Below, piece after piece: positions 1-11,200 of a stretch of 31,794 nt of DNA. The number at the start of each line of letters is the position of its first letter. Within the stretch, counting starts at the first letter, position 1. The notes under the pieces are model-generated. The model did no database searches. It worked only from the letters and a program-made list of their open reading frames with translations, and was not told where the DNA came from. Position numbers and translations under genes: made by a program. The DNA comes from Branchiostoma floridae. Taxonomy: Eukaryota; Chordata; Leptocardii; Amphioxiformes; Branchiostomatidae. The DNA is taken from NCBI RefSeq assembly GCF_000003815.2, contig NC_049993.1:2235387-2267180 (forward strand). The letters are read 5' to 3'.

Positions 1-879
1 TTTTTGTGGGCTCCTCGGTGGTTGTAGACTGATGTTGGTTTTACCGTTGTTGTGGGCTGTGTATATTCTTCTGTAGCTATAGTTTCTGTACTTCCTTCCG
101 ATGTTCTAGCACGTGTAGTTCTAACAGTGGTTGCGGCTTCTGTAGTTCTTTCTGATGATTTAGAAGCTGTAGTTGTCACCGTGGTTGTGGGCTGAGTTGT
201 TACTACTGTGGATCGGACCTCGGTAGTTTCTATTACTGTTGATGGAATCTCTGTGGTTTCTTCTGTAGTCGAAGACTGTGTCGGTTGTATCGTTGTTGAG
301 GGCTCTGTGTATTCTTCTGTAGTTCCTGTTAGTGTACTTGCTTCTGATGTTTGAGCGAGTGTAGTCTTTACAGTGGTTGTAGCCGCTGTAGTTCTTTCTG
401 TAGCTGTAGTTGTCACTTCGGTTGTAGGCGGAGTAGTTACTTCTGTGGATTGGGACTCTGTAGTTTCTAGCACTGTTGATGGAAAGCTTGTAGTTTCTTC
501 TGTGGTAGGGGTGAGAGTATTTTCTGTTGATGTGAAAGCGCGTGCAGTTGACTCAGTGGTTGTAGGAGATGTAGTTCTTTCTGTTGATTTAGAAGCTGTA
601 GTTGTCACCGTTGTTGTAGGCTGAGTAGTTAATACGGTGGATTGTGATGGCGTAGTTTCTAGCACTGTTGATGGAATATTTGTTGTTTCTTCTGTGCTAG
701 GGACCAGCGTGCTTTCTGTCGAAGTTTGAGCAAGTGTAGTTTTCACAGTTGTTGGTGTCGGTGTTGTTCTTACCGTGCTTTGAGCCGGTGTAGTTTCCAC
801 AGTTGTTGTTATCTCCGTAGAGGGGACTACCGTGGAGAGAAACGCTGTAGTTTCAATCGAGGTCGGTGACTCTGAGGTT
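1..879 (-). CDS. Mucin PTS exon, open at the downstream edge
   Basis: A minus-strand frame free of stops runs from about 890 to the window edge. It is made of phrases such as TTVKTTLAQTSE, STVLETTxSQST, VVTTQPTTTVTTTASKSTER and EETTxIPST, in loose repeats of roughly 85-90 residues. An in-frame TGA at 893-891 shows that coding must begin after it. The acceptor GGCTAG|A at 879 gives the phase needed to continue the exon ending at 16921 (CC|A, Pro). The polypyrimidine tract is moderate. No ATG start is needed, and no membrane segment or stop is visible. Confidence 0.75.
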
Positions 880-1241
880 CTAGCCGTGGCTCAGGAGGTC
901 TATATTCGGAAGACGAAACACAGATCAAATAGATATGAAAAGTTAAGAGTAAGGGTCAGCTTAAATGTCTGCCATGAATGAGGGGTCATACTAGAAAGAC
1001 TTTATCGATTGTTCCTCACCGGTGAAAAAACGGATGCATGTGGATGATTATGGGTAGTCTTATTGAGACCGTAGAACAGTTTGTTATTTATTGTGTCTAA
1101 GGCTGTAGCATTGAAAGGCAGTGCTTATTTATAAAAATGCATCTCTATCTGATCATACGTATATGGTATCGTTTTTATATCAATTATTCAAAATGACTTA
1201 AGGCGTAAAGGTTGAATACAAAAGGTCCAACTGTCTTCTAG
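880..1241. other. Intron flank left of the foldback element
   Basis: AT-rich non-coding sequence between the acceptor of the exon at 1-879 and the start of the left inverted arm. No gene or repeat was recognised here. Its minus-strand content near 900-925 includes the pyrimidine-rich stretch before the acceptor. Confidence 0.5.
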
Positions 1242-1960
1242 ATACTTCACACTATGTCTATGCACAATTGTGTGGCAGATGTTTCATGTAAGACATCACG
1301 AAATCGCCGGCAAGCGCAGCCAGGCTTGCGGGGGCCTGTCGTGGTCCATGCCCGATCGCGCCGTCCATGTGAACGCTACATCATCACGATGTACACGTCG
1401 ATAACGTCACGAAATTGTTGGGAAGCGCAGCCAGGGATACGGGGGCCTGTCGGGGCCCGTGCCCGATCGCGCCGTCCATTTGTACGCTGCATCATCACGA
1501 AATGCGCGTCGATAACGTCACGAAATTGTCGGCAAGCGCAGCCAGGGATGCGGGGGCCTGTCGGGGCCCGNNNNNNNNNNNNNNNNNNNNNNNNNNNNNN
1601 NNNNNNNNNNNNNNNNNNNNNNNNNNNNNNNNNNNNNNNNNNNNNNNNNNNNNNNNNNNNNNNNNNNNNNNNNNNNNNNNNNNNNNNNNNNNNNNNNNNN
1701 NNNNNNNNNNNNNNNNNNNNNNNNNNNNNNNNNNNNNNNNNNNNNNNNNNNNNNNNNNNNNNNNNNNNNNNNNNNNNNNNNNNNNNNNNNNNNNNNNNNN
1801 NNNNNNNNNNNNNNNNNNNNNNNNNNNNNNNNNNNNNNNNNNNNNNNNNNNNNNNNNNNNNNNNNNNNNNNNNNNNNNNNNNNNNNNNNNNNNNNNNNNN
1901 NNNGCCCGATCGCGCAGTACATGTGAAAGGCGCATCATCGCGTATAAGATGTTGTGCATG
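1242..1960 (+). repeat. Left arm, outer GC-rich 111-bp satellite (with gap)
   Basis: Units contain CACGAAATTGT, AAGCGCAGCCAGG, CGGGGGCCTGTCGGGGC and CCCGATCGCGCCGTCCAT. About three units are visible before the N run at 1571-1903 and part of one after it. The block is rich in G+C and CpG compared with the AT-rich surroundings. It is the inverse of 16120-16709. Confidence 0.85.
1571..1903. other. Assembly gap (333 N)
   Basis: The run of N interrupts the 111-bp satellite of the left arm, so the copy number there is unknown. Confidence 1.
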
Positions 1961-3175
1961 GCCGTTCCTACTGGTGTATTACACTTTACATATGGTCTAA
2001 AATGCCCTGTAGTATTGTAGGAGGTCTTGCCGCTACAGGGGTAGCGGGGCACGCCACTGCTGATGTACGGGACGACCTGGCCTTTCATGCCGTAAAAGAT
2101 ATTGAGGTTGACCGTTCCTACTGATGTATTACAGTATACGAATGGTCTGAAATGCCCTGTAGTAGTGTAGTATTGTAGTAAGTCTTACCGCTACAAGGGT
2201 ATCGGGGATACACCGCTGCTCACGTACGGGGCGACCTGGCCTTTCACGCCGTCAAAGATATTGAGGTTGACCGTTTCTACTGATGTAATACATTATACGA
2301 ATGGTCTGAAATGCCCTGTAGTAGTGTAGTATTGTAGTAGGTCTTGTCGCTACAAGGGTATAGGGGCATGCCACTTCTCGTGTACGGGACGACCTGGCCT
2401 TTCAGCCGTAGAAGATATTGTGGTTGATCGTTTCGACTGGTGTGACATTATACGAATGGTCTGAAATGCCCTGTAGTAGTGTAGTATTGTAGTAGGTCTT
2501 GCCGTTGTAAGGCTAAGAGGGGCACGCCACTATTCACATACGGCGGACGACCTGGCCTCTCTGCCGTAAGAGATATCGTGTTTGGCCTTTCGGACTGGTG
2601 TGACATTATACAGATGGTCTAAAATGCCCTGTACTATATAGTATTGTAGTATTGTAGAAGGTCTTGCCGTAAGGCTTAAGAGGGGCACGCCAGTACTATT
2701 CACATACGGGACGACCTCGCCTCTCTGCCGTAAAAGATATCGTATTTGGCCTGTCGGACTGGTGGAATGAAATATAATGGATGGTCTAAAATGTTCTGTA
2801 GTATTGTAGTAGTGGGTCTTGGCGTTGTAACACCAGCGGGGCACGCCACGGCCACTACGGGACGACCTCGCCTCTTAGCCGTAAGAGTTATCGTGTTTGG
2901 CCCGTCGGACTGGTTGGATGCCATTATACGGATGGTGCGAAATGTCCTGTAGTATTGTAGTACATGAAGTAGGTTGTTGCCGTTGTAAGGCTAACGGGGC
3001 ACACCACTGCTTACGTACGGGGCGACCAAGCCTTTCATCGCGGCCGTAAAAGATATCGGGTTGACCGTTCGGACTCGTGTATTACGTTATACAAAATGCC
3101 TGAAATGCCCTGTAGTAGTGTAGTATTGTAGGTCTTGCCGCTACAAGGGTTACGCGGGGCACGCAATCGGTTACA
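1960..3175 (+). repeat. Left arm, inner ~154-bp satellite (about 8 units)
   Basis: There are eight occurrences of the AAATGCCCTGTAGTA-type junction, spaced about 150-170 bp. Each unit also contains GCCGCTACAAGGGTA, CGGGGCACGCCAC, a GACGACCTGGCCTTTC segment and an AAGATAT stretch. Units differ by a few percent up to clear divergence and vary in the number of TAGTATTG steps. Outer units carry TGATGTATTAC where inner units carry TGGTGTGACATT, the same ordering as in the right arm. Confidence 0.88.
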
Positions 3176-3941
3176 AAAAAAACTGCAACAACAGTACCCT
3201 CTATAGTGTTTCAGGAAAGTCAGATTTAATTTAACAATGTTGTCATGTAACGTAAAGTTGAATGTTTACCCTTTTTGTACTTCAAACGCGGAGGCAGATT
3301 TGAGTCTGAATTCGAATGTGCAGCACTTGCGTTCGGAACATGGGGCTATCTTCACTCTGCTTCTGCACTGAGTGACTGCCTGCAAAAAAGTGTTGTGTTA
3401 TTTTTGTTTGTTTGTTTGTTTTGTTATATTATTTTTAATCCTTGGCGTAATTTTTCGGAGCATCGGATGGGAAACGTGCACATCACAAAGGTCAGGTATT
3501 CATTTATTTATGAATCTTTGTAGTTTGTGTCAAGATTTTATTGTTATAAGTTTCAGCGCATTATGAACTATGTTAACAGCGTTAACGGGTGGATCTGTTA
3601 TGATTTTCGGGACTGAAAATATGTAGTATGCGTAGTGATTGGTGTTGATATGATGATATGAATACTAGGCTAAGTATATTGTTTCACAAAAACGAAAACT
3701 GAAAGGTATTAAAATTTAAACGTTACACGTTACACGTTCGATTCTTAGAGTGGGGAGGGGGGCGTAAATACGTTAGATCGCTAAACCTAAGTATTAGACG
3801 TTCTGTGTAGGAAAACTGGGAGGTAATTAAAGCAGATAGCACAACATTTTAGCTAAAAGGCATTCTTACCCTCATCATTAAGAGCTTCATAAGTTTATAG
3901 ATAAACAGTTACCAAGGTCTATCTAAGCCATTTAATTGCAG
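3176..3941. other. Core of the outer element, no gene seen
   Basis: Anonymous AT-rich DNA between the left arm and the inner foldback element. It has a short GTTTGTTTG run near 3404 and a small CGTTACA tandem at 3719-3736. The open frames here are short and show no recognisable protein. Confidence 0.5.
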
Positions 3942-3949
3942 GGTAACAG

Positions 3950-4115
3950 GAGGTTTCCCCGCAAAGACGATTTTTTTTTAGCATTCCCCCTTTAATATAT
4001 ATCATAGAGGATTTCCCGCCGTCGTGGGGATTCCCCGTCTGGACTATTCCCCGTCATCTGGCACATTCCCTGTTAAAGAATTCCCCATCGTTGTTGTAGC
4101 TTTCCCCGTCGGCAT
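3950..4115 (+). repeat. TTCCCCGTC minisatellite, left arm of the inner element
   Basis: Irregularly spaced TTCCCCGTC/TTCCCCATC/TTTCCCCG words, 15-30 bp apart. They are mirrored as GACGGGGAA words at 5765-5950. Confidence 0.7.
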
Positions 4116-4599
4116 GCTTGTGGAAACACCGATAAACACTGTTACGTAGAAGCCAGTTATCCACACCGGCTACCCCCCCCCCACACACAATAACCTTACT
4201 CTCTATACTAAAGATTGGTCCTGTTCATCACATAACCACTTTATGACGATACGATGATACTGATGAGTGTGACCATGGACAGTTTTATGACACATTGTCA
4301 AAGAATGAACATAGCGACGGTCAGATAGTTTTTTCCACCTAAGTTCAGAGAGAAGCTCACAGCACCTGATACTGTAAGTGAGCACTTATATTGTACTCTT
4401 TCTATACGTCGGGAGTCCGATATAGTGCAGCCATGCCATACTATGCCGGCGTACTCAAGAAGTGGACAAATATTTAGGACTTATAGATAACTTCGAGTAC
4501 ATGTTGTGGCAATTTGAATTTAAGTTTGTTCAGTGTGGTCACTCGTTTTGATACTTTGGCAATCATGTGTGTGATATGTTTTTCCAAAGACATAGTGAA

Positions 4600-4750
4600 G
4601 GTCTTCCTGACACCTACCCACATCATCGTAATCCATCAAGAGGTTCTTGAGTTATGCTGACCACTGATATCCGGACATATGCACTGACAGACACACGCAC
4701 AGACAGACACACCCAAAACTATATCTCCATTTTTCATGGCGATGATTATG
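4600..4750 (+). repeat. Decayed dispersed repeat with an ACAGACAC tract
   Basis: It contains TTCTTGAGTTATGCTGACCA followed by an ACAGACACACGCACAGACAG-like tract. A related arrangement occurs at 6412-6475, outside the inner element. I recognise the word order as a common dispersed repeat of invertebrate genomes but cannot name the family. Confidence 0.4.
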
Positions 4751-5764
4751 CTTAGAATATGGTTTAAATTGCATCTGTAGCTCCATTTGTCGGTATCGTA
4801 AACGTGAACTAGCAGTTTTTATTTCTTTGTTATCTTCTACCCCATACAAAAAATGTTATATCGGCGATCGATCGATACGATAGATCCTTTAGTGCATCGC
4901 ATTGTTCTTTGACTTTTTTGAGCCTCACAAAAAAATCGGGAAATCGTACACATGATAGTGCTGCAATGGCATTTGTACCACACCTTTAACGTACTGATCA
5001 AGGATAATTTTGGTGGTGAATGTGACTGACAAGTATGATGAAGTTAAATTCATGGATTTGGTTTGTAGATTCAGTCGATATTGAGCGTAACAAAATACAC
5101 TTTTACGGCGTAATAGAATATCTCCAAACCAGTAGAGTGAAAAAAAGAGCCAAAAATATACATTTTTATTTTAAAAATGGCAGAAAACCCCCAAATAGCC
5201 AGTTTTGAAGTAATCTAAGGAGAATGTGTCCATGGGGTATTTCAATGCACCTCTGTACCAAATTTCAGGTCATTCGGTTTCCATATAAGGGCAATGAGCC
5301 AACAATATACATTTTAGTCGAAAATGGCCCAAACCACCCAAATAACTAATTTTTTAAGTATGAAGAAAGTGTTGATGGTTTCCTATGCTCATATGTCCAA
5401 TGCACCTCTGTGCCAAATTTCAATTTATTAGGTTTTAATATGTACCTGAATGTACTGAATGTACCTGGAGGCGGAGGGGCCCAAAATATACATATTTGGT
5501 CTATTCAAAAAAAGGACCAAAAAGCCTAAATATCATAATTTAGTAGGCATCTATCAATAAAGTAAACAAAAGTCTGGGGGTATTTGCTATCCCTACCTCC
5601 ATAAAGGCCCCAAAATGAAAAAGTTGAATCAAATTGAACAGGATTGATTTAACAGGAGCAGGAGAAGAGAGAGAGCAAAAACAATATTGAAAATCCATAC
5701 TGATATACTACAGTAGTATGGATTGCAATATGACAATATATTTCACCATACCTAACGTTATAGA

Positions 5765-5950
5765 CGTAGAAAACACCAGACGGGGAATGCCCCAATGACA
5801 ACAGGGAAATATACGACGGGGAAAGCTCCAAGATGACGGGGCAAGCTCCAAGACGACGGGGAAAAAGAGTGGGGAATTTGCTCCAGGACGACGGGGAAAC
5901 CCCCCCAAAAAAATCTGAAGGGGAAACGTCTTTGCGGGGAAACCTCATGG
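5765..5950 (-). repeat. GACGGGGAA minisatellite, right arm of the inner element
   Basis: Repeated GACGGGGAA(A) words alternate with AGCTCCAAGA and CTCCAGGAC spacers, the inverse of the left arm. Open frames across it on both strands are repeat artefacts. Confidence 0.7.
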
Positions 5951-5954
5951 AGCC

Positions 5955-8139
5955 AATTGCAGACCCCATTTGCCAGCATATAAAATATAATTTCACGCAA
6001 TTATCGGTCTTCACTTTCTTAGTTATAAAAAACAAACTAACCCATGCTAAAACTTTTTTTGTCATATCTTTATCAGACATATCATTGAACGGAGTGGGTT
6101 TATAAAATTCCTTCAGTGATTATGCAAATAGGATTATACTAAAAATCATGACGATTAGTCAAACCCTTCTTGAGACATTCCCTTTCAATGTCTGACACAC
6201 TGTTCCAGCAGCCGCTAGGGTGCCAAACCTAAACCACTTACTCCCGGTCTTTAAGAGCTCACAAAAATCACGACCATTGCACGTCCAGAAATCGAGATAT
6301 CAAACCAGGAAGTTCCGCTGTAGAACCAAAACAAACCGCTAGGGGCCCAAAATCGAATCGTTTCAAGATCTAATAAAGACCGATCCACGTATCAAATATC
6401 AATACAGTCCATCCAGGTATTCTTGAGTAATGCTGGTCTTCTACACATACACACACTCACAAACACACATAACCTTATAGCGTGGGTAGACATAGCTTGA
6501 GGGTTTTAATTACATGGCTTTTTATAGTTTTACATACCTATCTCACACTCCAAGTGTGAGCCGATTTGGTCAACCCCATCTTCCGATCGACCTCTTTTTT
6601 TTCATGCAGTGACTTTTGATTATATACAGCCTTTCAATATTGAGCTAAGATTTTCTGAGCGATATATGACATATATTTCAGATGTCATCTTCAGGGGTAA
6701 TGTTACTACATGAACACTTCAAAATTGTATCTTCTATGGATGAAAGTGAATTTCATCTTCATTATCAACACAATGCGATTGAGGTAAGCGAAAGGGTTCG
6801 AATTTTTTCTGTAGATATACATGTATAATTCCCACGAAATTCCTTGTCACAGAGCATGAAATCGATCGGCTGATGGGTCTTGGATCTCTAAATGATGTTT
6901 TGGACAGTAATACGCCCATCGACCGATGTTCGTATGTCTTCAAGTCGCGTTTAATGTGATCGGGTAGATAAAAAGGAAAACATACAATGGCCCGAGAAAA
7001 CGGTAAGAGGATGATCTCTAAAAATAACCATTTTGAAGTAGAATAAACTGGGGACCGTGCTACTGCTGTTTGGCTGGTGACAAGTAAAGTTAACTCGTAA
7101 CTAACCGACTGCTCTGCAATTTTGTGTTCTAAGGTCGACACGTCAGTTAATTATAAGTCCGCCAAATTCGTTGCGATATGCTTTGTCAGGGTGTTGTCTC
7201 TAGCTATTCGTCCTCTGTTTCAATAGATGATGCATTATGAAGAACATCGAGAATCTAAACCAAACAAGTTCAAATTCAAATGTTTTGAAAGAATATAGAA
7301 CCTATTGCAACGGCGTGTCTAGATATCAATAACAGTGCGAAAACATATAATGTGTTTGTATTTTTTTCTTGTGAAAGCCCGTGGAGAGAAATAAGACTGG
7401 TTTCCATAACCTACATATAAACTTGGAGCTGCGCATGTACATGTGCATTCAGATAACGGTTTATCCGTCAGACATGTTAAACTTTGCATATTACATGCAT
7501 TCGTATCCCATCGACAATACTGAAAAGTGTTACTTTTCAATAAATAAAACAGAGGATTTCTATCTATGTATGGTACCCTACAGTGATACCAAAGTATCGA
7601 ACAAATGTTGAGAACATATGAAGGATTATTCCGACATGGTAAAACGTCAGACGTATTTTAAACAGAACGTCAGTGATCCAAGTCAATTGTGAATTGTGTA
7701 AATCCAATGTTTTATTACACGCAGGATCCTTGGTCTTAGATATCATTATGGGAACTTAGGTTGTAAATAACAAGGTACCGTACCTATATTGAAACACTCA
7801 TAGGATGAAAGAACTTTTTAAGACTCGAACGCAACATGACATTCGAAGACTGCTTTCTGCCTTGTGATACAAATTGGAAGTATTTTTTTCTAATGATATG
7901 GGTAATCGTGCGTTCTTGCCATTTGGATACTAATTTCAGTCTACATGCGAAGACATGGGACCATGACATTTAAACATTGAAAGTACAACAGAAAAATATG
8001 ACATTTTCCATTAACACAACACAACGCTACACTTTTCTTGTTCCTCCTTAATACGCCATGAAAAGAAGTATAATTAATTGTGGTGAGAATGTTCAACCCC
8101 TACGGTAGTCATTACAGGATTAAACAAAACACTGATTTT
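5955..8139. other. Core of the outer element, no recognised gene
   Basis: Mostly AT-rich DNA holding the dispersed repeat above. On the plus strand several short stretches look protein-like but lie in different frames with stops between them: 6682-6783, 6815-6956, 7381-7691 and 7805-7930. On the minus strand 6734-7141 is an open frame of 135 codons with no family I recognise. I do not call a gene here. Confidence 0.4.
6190..6480 (+). repeat. Decayed dispersed repeat with CCGCTAGGG words
   Basis: CCGCTAGGG occurs twice (about 6213 and 6338). It is followed by TCCATCCAGGTATTCTTGAG, then a CACACACTCACAAACACACA tract. It is related to the copy at 4600-4750. Confidence 0.45.
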
Positions 8140-8168
8140 GGATTATATAATTGATATGTATATATAAC

Positions 8169-8198
8169 TTTATTGCACAACAATTGTACGAGGTACAA
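8169..8198 (-). terminator. LINE 3' hairpin and poly(A) signal
   Basis: On the minus strand TTGTAC-CTC-GTACAA (8198-8184) forms a perfect 6-bp stem with a 3-nt loop. AATAAA at 8174-8169 lies 9 nt further on. A 3' hairpin of this kind is a usual recognition feature for LINE reverse transcriptases. Confidence 0.6.
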
Positions 8199-8290
8199 AG
8201 TATGGCATCTACATAACTACAGTGCTATAACTTAACTTAGGGCTTATCTAACTAATACAGGAGTTGTAGTATGGGATAAGTTTCTTACAA

Positions 8291-11200
8291 TCATTGGAGG
8301 CTTTTACAATCATTTGGGGAATTTCTAATGTCAAAACCTTCTTTGATATATTTTCCTATATCTGCCATGCAGGGATTGTCACATGTCATTATGTATCTGA
8401 ATTTGCACTTCAGGTCCATTTGGATAAATCCTTGTGTACAAAATGACAGCCTTCTGTATAGAGAATTGCGTATATCGGAATATTTGGGACATACAACCAT
8501 AAAGTGATATTCGTCTTCGATTAGCTCTGGACAGAATGGACAAACCCTCTGGTCAATAGGGATTTTTTGGAATCTTCCGGTTTCTATATTTAATTTGTGA
8601 CAGCCAATTCTGAGTTGTGTGATTGCCCTACGAACGTCAAGGCTCTTTATGGTTGAAATGTAATTTTCTTGCTTGTAATGCTTGTTCAATGTAGAAAGAG
8701 ATGAGAGTTTGGAATTGTTTCGAATAGAGGAATGCCAATTTTGCACGTATATATCTTGTAAACGTTGTCGTAACTGAGTGGTGATTGTGTCTATGTGGTA
8801 TGACCTCGGGTTCAGCCATATGTGTCCAAAGCCTTGGTAGTTGAGGATATTTTTTACGTGGACAATCCAATCATGTTCTCCAAATGAAACAGTATTGTAT
8901 GCCTCACGAAGAAGGGCATCTTCGGGCAGATTAACTAAACGATGCCAATATTTCACAAGTTGCATTTCTGCATCAATCCTAGCTGGGAAAGTTCCCAATT
9001 CTCCCCTGACACCATCGTTTGAGGCTTTGGCATGAATGCCTAACAGAAATTTTTGGAAGCGCATGTCAATGATGTCAAATTCTGGAATTTGTTGATTTGA
9101 GTCTAGGTTTATAATTTGGAAACCGTTATCTCGTAAAATATGGCTATTGGCATGACGCAATAGTATTTCTTTATCTGTATTTCTTTCCAAACATACAACA
9201 TAAGTAGTATTCAAAGCAGAAGAGGTGGTTTTTCGAATGGTAGCTGGAAAGTTATCTTGAATATTAAGTTTTTTAAGTAAAGTAGAAAAAACCTTTGAGG
9301 AAGGTTCGCAGATGTTATTGGTATGTGATACAATGATTCTTATACTTTTAGAAAAACGGTCAAAGCACGTGATTTCTGAACAGTACATAAAGATGGGTTT
9401 TACAAATTTGTCAAATAGATTTTTTCCGAGATTGATTGAAATGTCCTTGTTAGAGAGTAAAAGAGCCTTGAGTTTGAAAAGTGCTCTCATTGCTTTGGTT
9501 TTCAAATATTTCCTGGCGGTTTTGAATTTTCCGGAGAATGTGAAAGGAATGCCGAGGTATGTATAGCTGTCAGTGATTTCTATATTTTTGCCATAAATAT
9601 GGAATTGGTCTTTGTTATTCTTGCTAGAACCTTTGCCAAAAACAACTACCTTGGTTTTTGAAACATTGACATATAGCTTCCATTTCTTACAATAGTTTTC
9701 TAGGCAGTCAATACAATGCTGTAGCCCTTGTTTTGACGATGAAATCAGAGCGAGATCGTCTGCCCAGGATAAACAGTTTAGAGATTTTGAGGTTAGGACT
9801 GCAGGGTCACATTTTGTGGGGTCAAAGCACTCAGATATATCATTGATGAATAAATCAAATAATAAAGGACTAAGATTGCATCCCTGCCGTACTCCGCATA
9901 CGGAAGGAAAGGAGTTTGATAATCCATTATCTAATCTAACTGCATAATTCACATCATTGTACATGGATTTTATAATATTAAAGAAATTACCTCCGATACC
10001 ACATTTATGCAACTTATAGAATAGCCCATCTCGCCAAACACTGTCAAATGCCTTCCTCATGTCAACAAAGCATACGAATAGTTTTCCGCCTTTTTTCTTG
10101 GTGTATTTGTCTATTAGAGATTTTAAGATAAAAACATTGTCGGAGGTTCTACATCTTTTCCGGAACCCAAACTGTGTGTCATCTAGAAGTTTGTTTCTTT
10201 CTGCAAAGTTTTGTAACCTGTTGTTTAGAATGAGTGTGAATAATTTGGATAGACAACTAGAAATCGCTATTCCTCGATAGTTGTCTGCATTACTTTTATC
10301 ACCTGATTTATGTATTGGCGTAAGAATACTTGTATTCCAGTTGGAAGGAAAGGTGCCTTTATCAAGTATAGTATTGAAAAGACTCACTAAAGGTTGACAT
10401 AGATGTTTTGCACCATACTTTAACATTTCATTTGAGATTGAGTCGATACCGGAAGCTTTTCCCGTTTTTAATAATTTTAAACCATTTAAGACTTCCACTG
10501 GAGTGAATGGGAAATCTAAGGGATTTGGGGTATGATCATCTAACTGATTAAGGTATTCAGTGACCGTTTTTTCGAAGACAGTATCAAAGCTGCTGTCATT
10601 TATCAAATTATTTAAACTTGTAAAGTGGTGTATCCATTCTTCAGATGTTATATTGGGATCGCAAGTATTTTTGTTGTGTTTTCCACTGATTTCTTTGTCT
10701 AAATATTTTAAAAGTGACCAAAATTCCTTTGGATTGTTTTTGTTGAATTCTTCCAATTTTGCTAGAAGGTCGGAATTGTACTTCTGTTTACGCTGTTTGA
10801 TGAGTTTCTTGTAATCACGCAAAGCTGTGAAATATTTGCTTCTAATTTCTTTTAGCCAGGGTTCTTTTTTCAATGCCAGTGACAGTCTTTTTAAACGTTG
10901 GCGTGAAGACCAGCAGCATTGATCAAACCAAACTTTGTTTTTCTTACCGCTTTGTGCGGGTTTCTTTGTTTGTTTATTTGGCTTTGTTTTCAGTGACTTC
11001 TTTGCTACATCTAGCAATAACTCTGTAAAGTTTGTAACAGATTTTTCAGTCGAACAGAATGATGTTTGGCAGAAGTTTTGAAATTTTGAAATTGTATCTC
11101 TACTATCTAAAATACTTTGATATATTGATTTTGATTCATCTGTCCAAATGAATGCGGTTGGTTTGGGTTTTATCTGGTTAGTTGCTTTTTGAAAATGAGC

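Larger units (their letters stand above)
3942..5954. mobile_element. Inner foldback/MITE-like element with 8-bp flanking repeats
   Basis: The ends at 3942-3969 and 5927-5954 are inverted copies matching at 24 of 28 positions, the inner 20 perfectly (core GGTTTCCCCGCAAAGACG). The direct repeat AATTGCAG flanks the element exactly at 3934-3941 and 5955-5962, as expected of a target-site duplication. Inside each end the inversion continues as a diverged minisatellite with TTCCCCGTC words, to about 4115 on the left and from about 5765 on the right. The ~1.6-kb centre has no transposase frame, so the element is non-autonomous. An 8-bp duplication fits hAT-like or Merlin-like transposition; the family is not determined. 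Confidence 0.75.

Noticed and set aside
1228-1241. Target-site duplication for the outer foldback element
   Set aside because: Flanks at 1228-1241 and 16710-16722 share only CAACT at unequal distances or a 2-bp AG; not convincing.
2530-2952. Open frames of 68-104 codons in the left-arm satellite
   Set aside because: They fall entirely within the ~154-bp repeat units and are not shared by the other units.
3719-3745. Possible tRNA B box (CGTTCGATTC)
   Set aside because: No cloverleaf, A box or acceptor stem can be built around it; a short CGTTACA tandem explains the sequence.
5649-6105. Overlapping open frames on both strands across the GACGGGGAA minisatellite
   Set aside because: Produced by the short repeat in the inner foldback arm; no protein family resemblance.
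6784-6814. A 31-bp intron between two protein-like stretches (GTAAGC...CTGTAG)
   Set aside because: Too short for a normal animal intron, and neither flanking stretch is a recognised protein.
8637-8870. Second frame inside the LINE (minus, 77 codons) and plus-strand frames at 8841-10814
   Set aside because: They overlap the intact RT frame and lack any motif; shadows of the real coding sequence.
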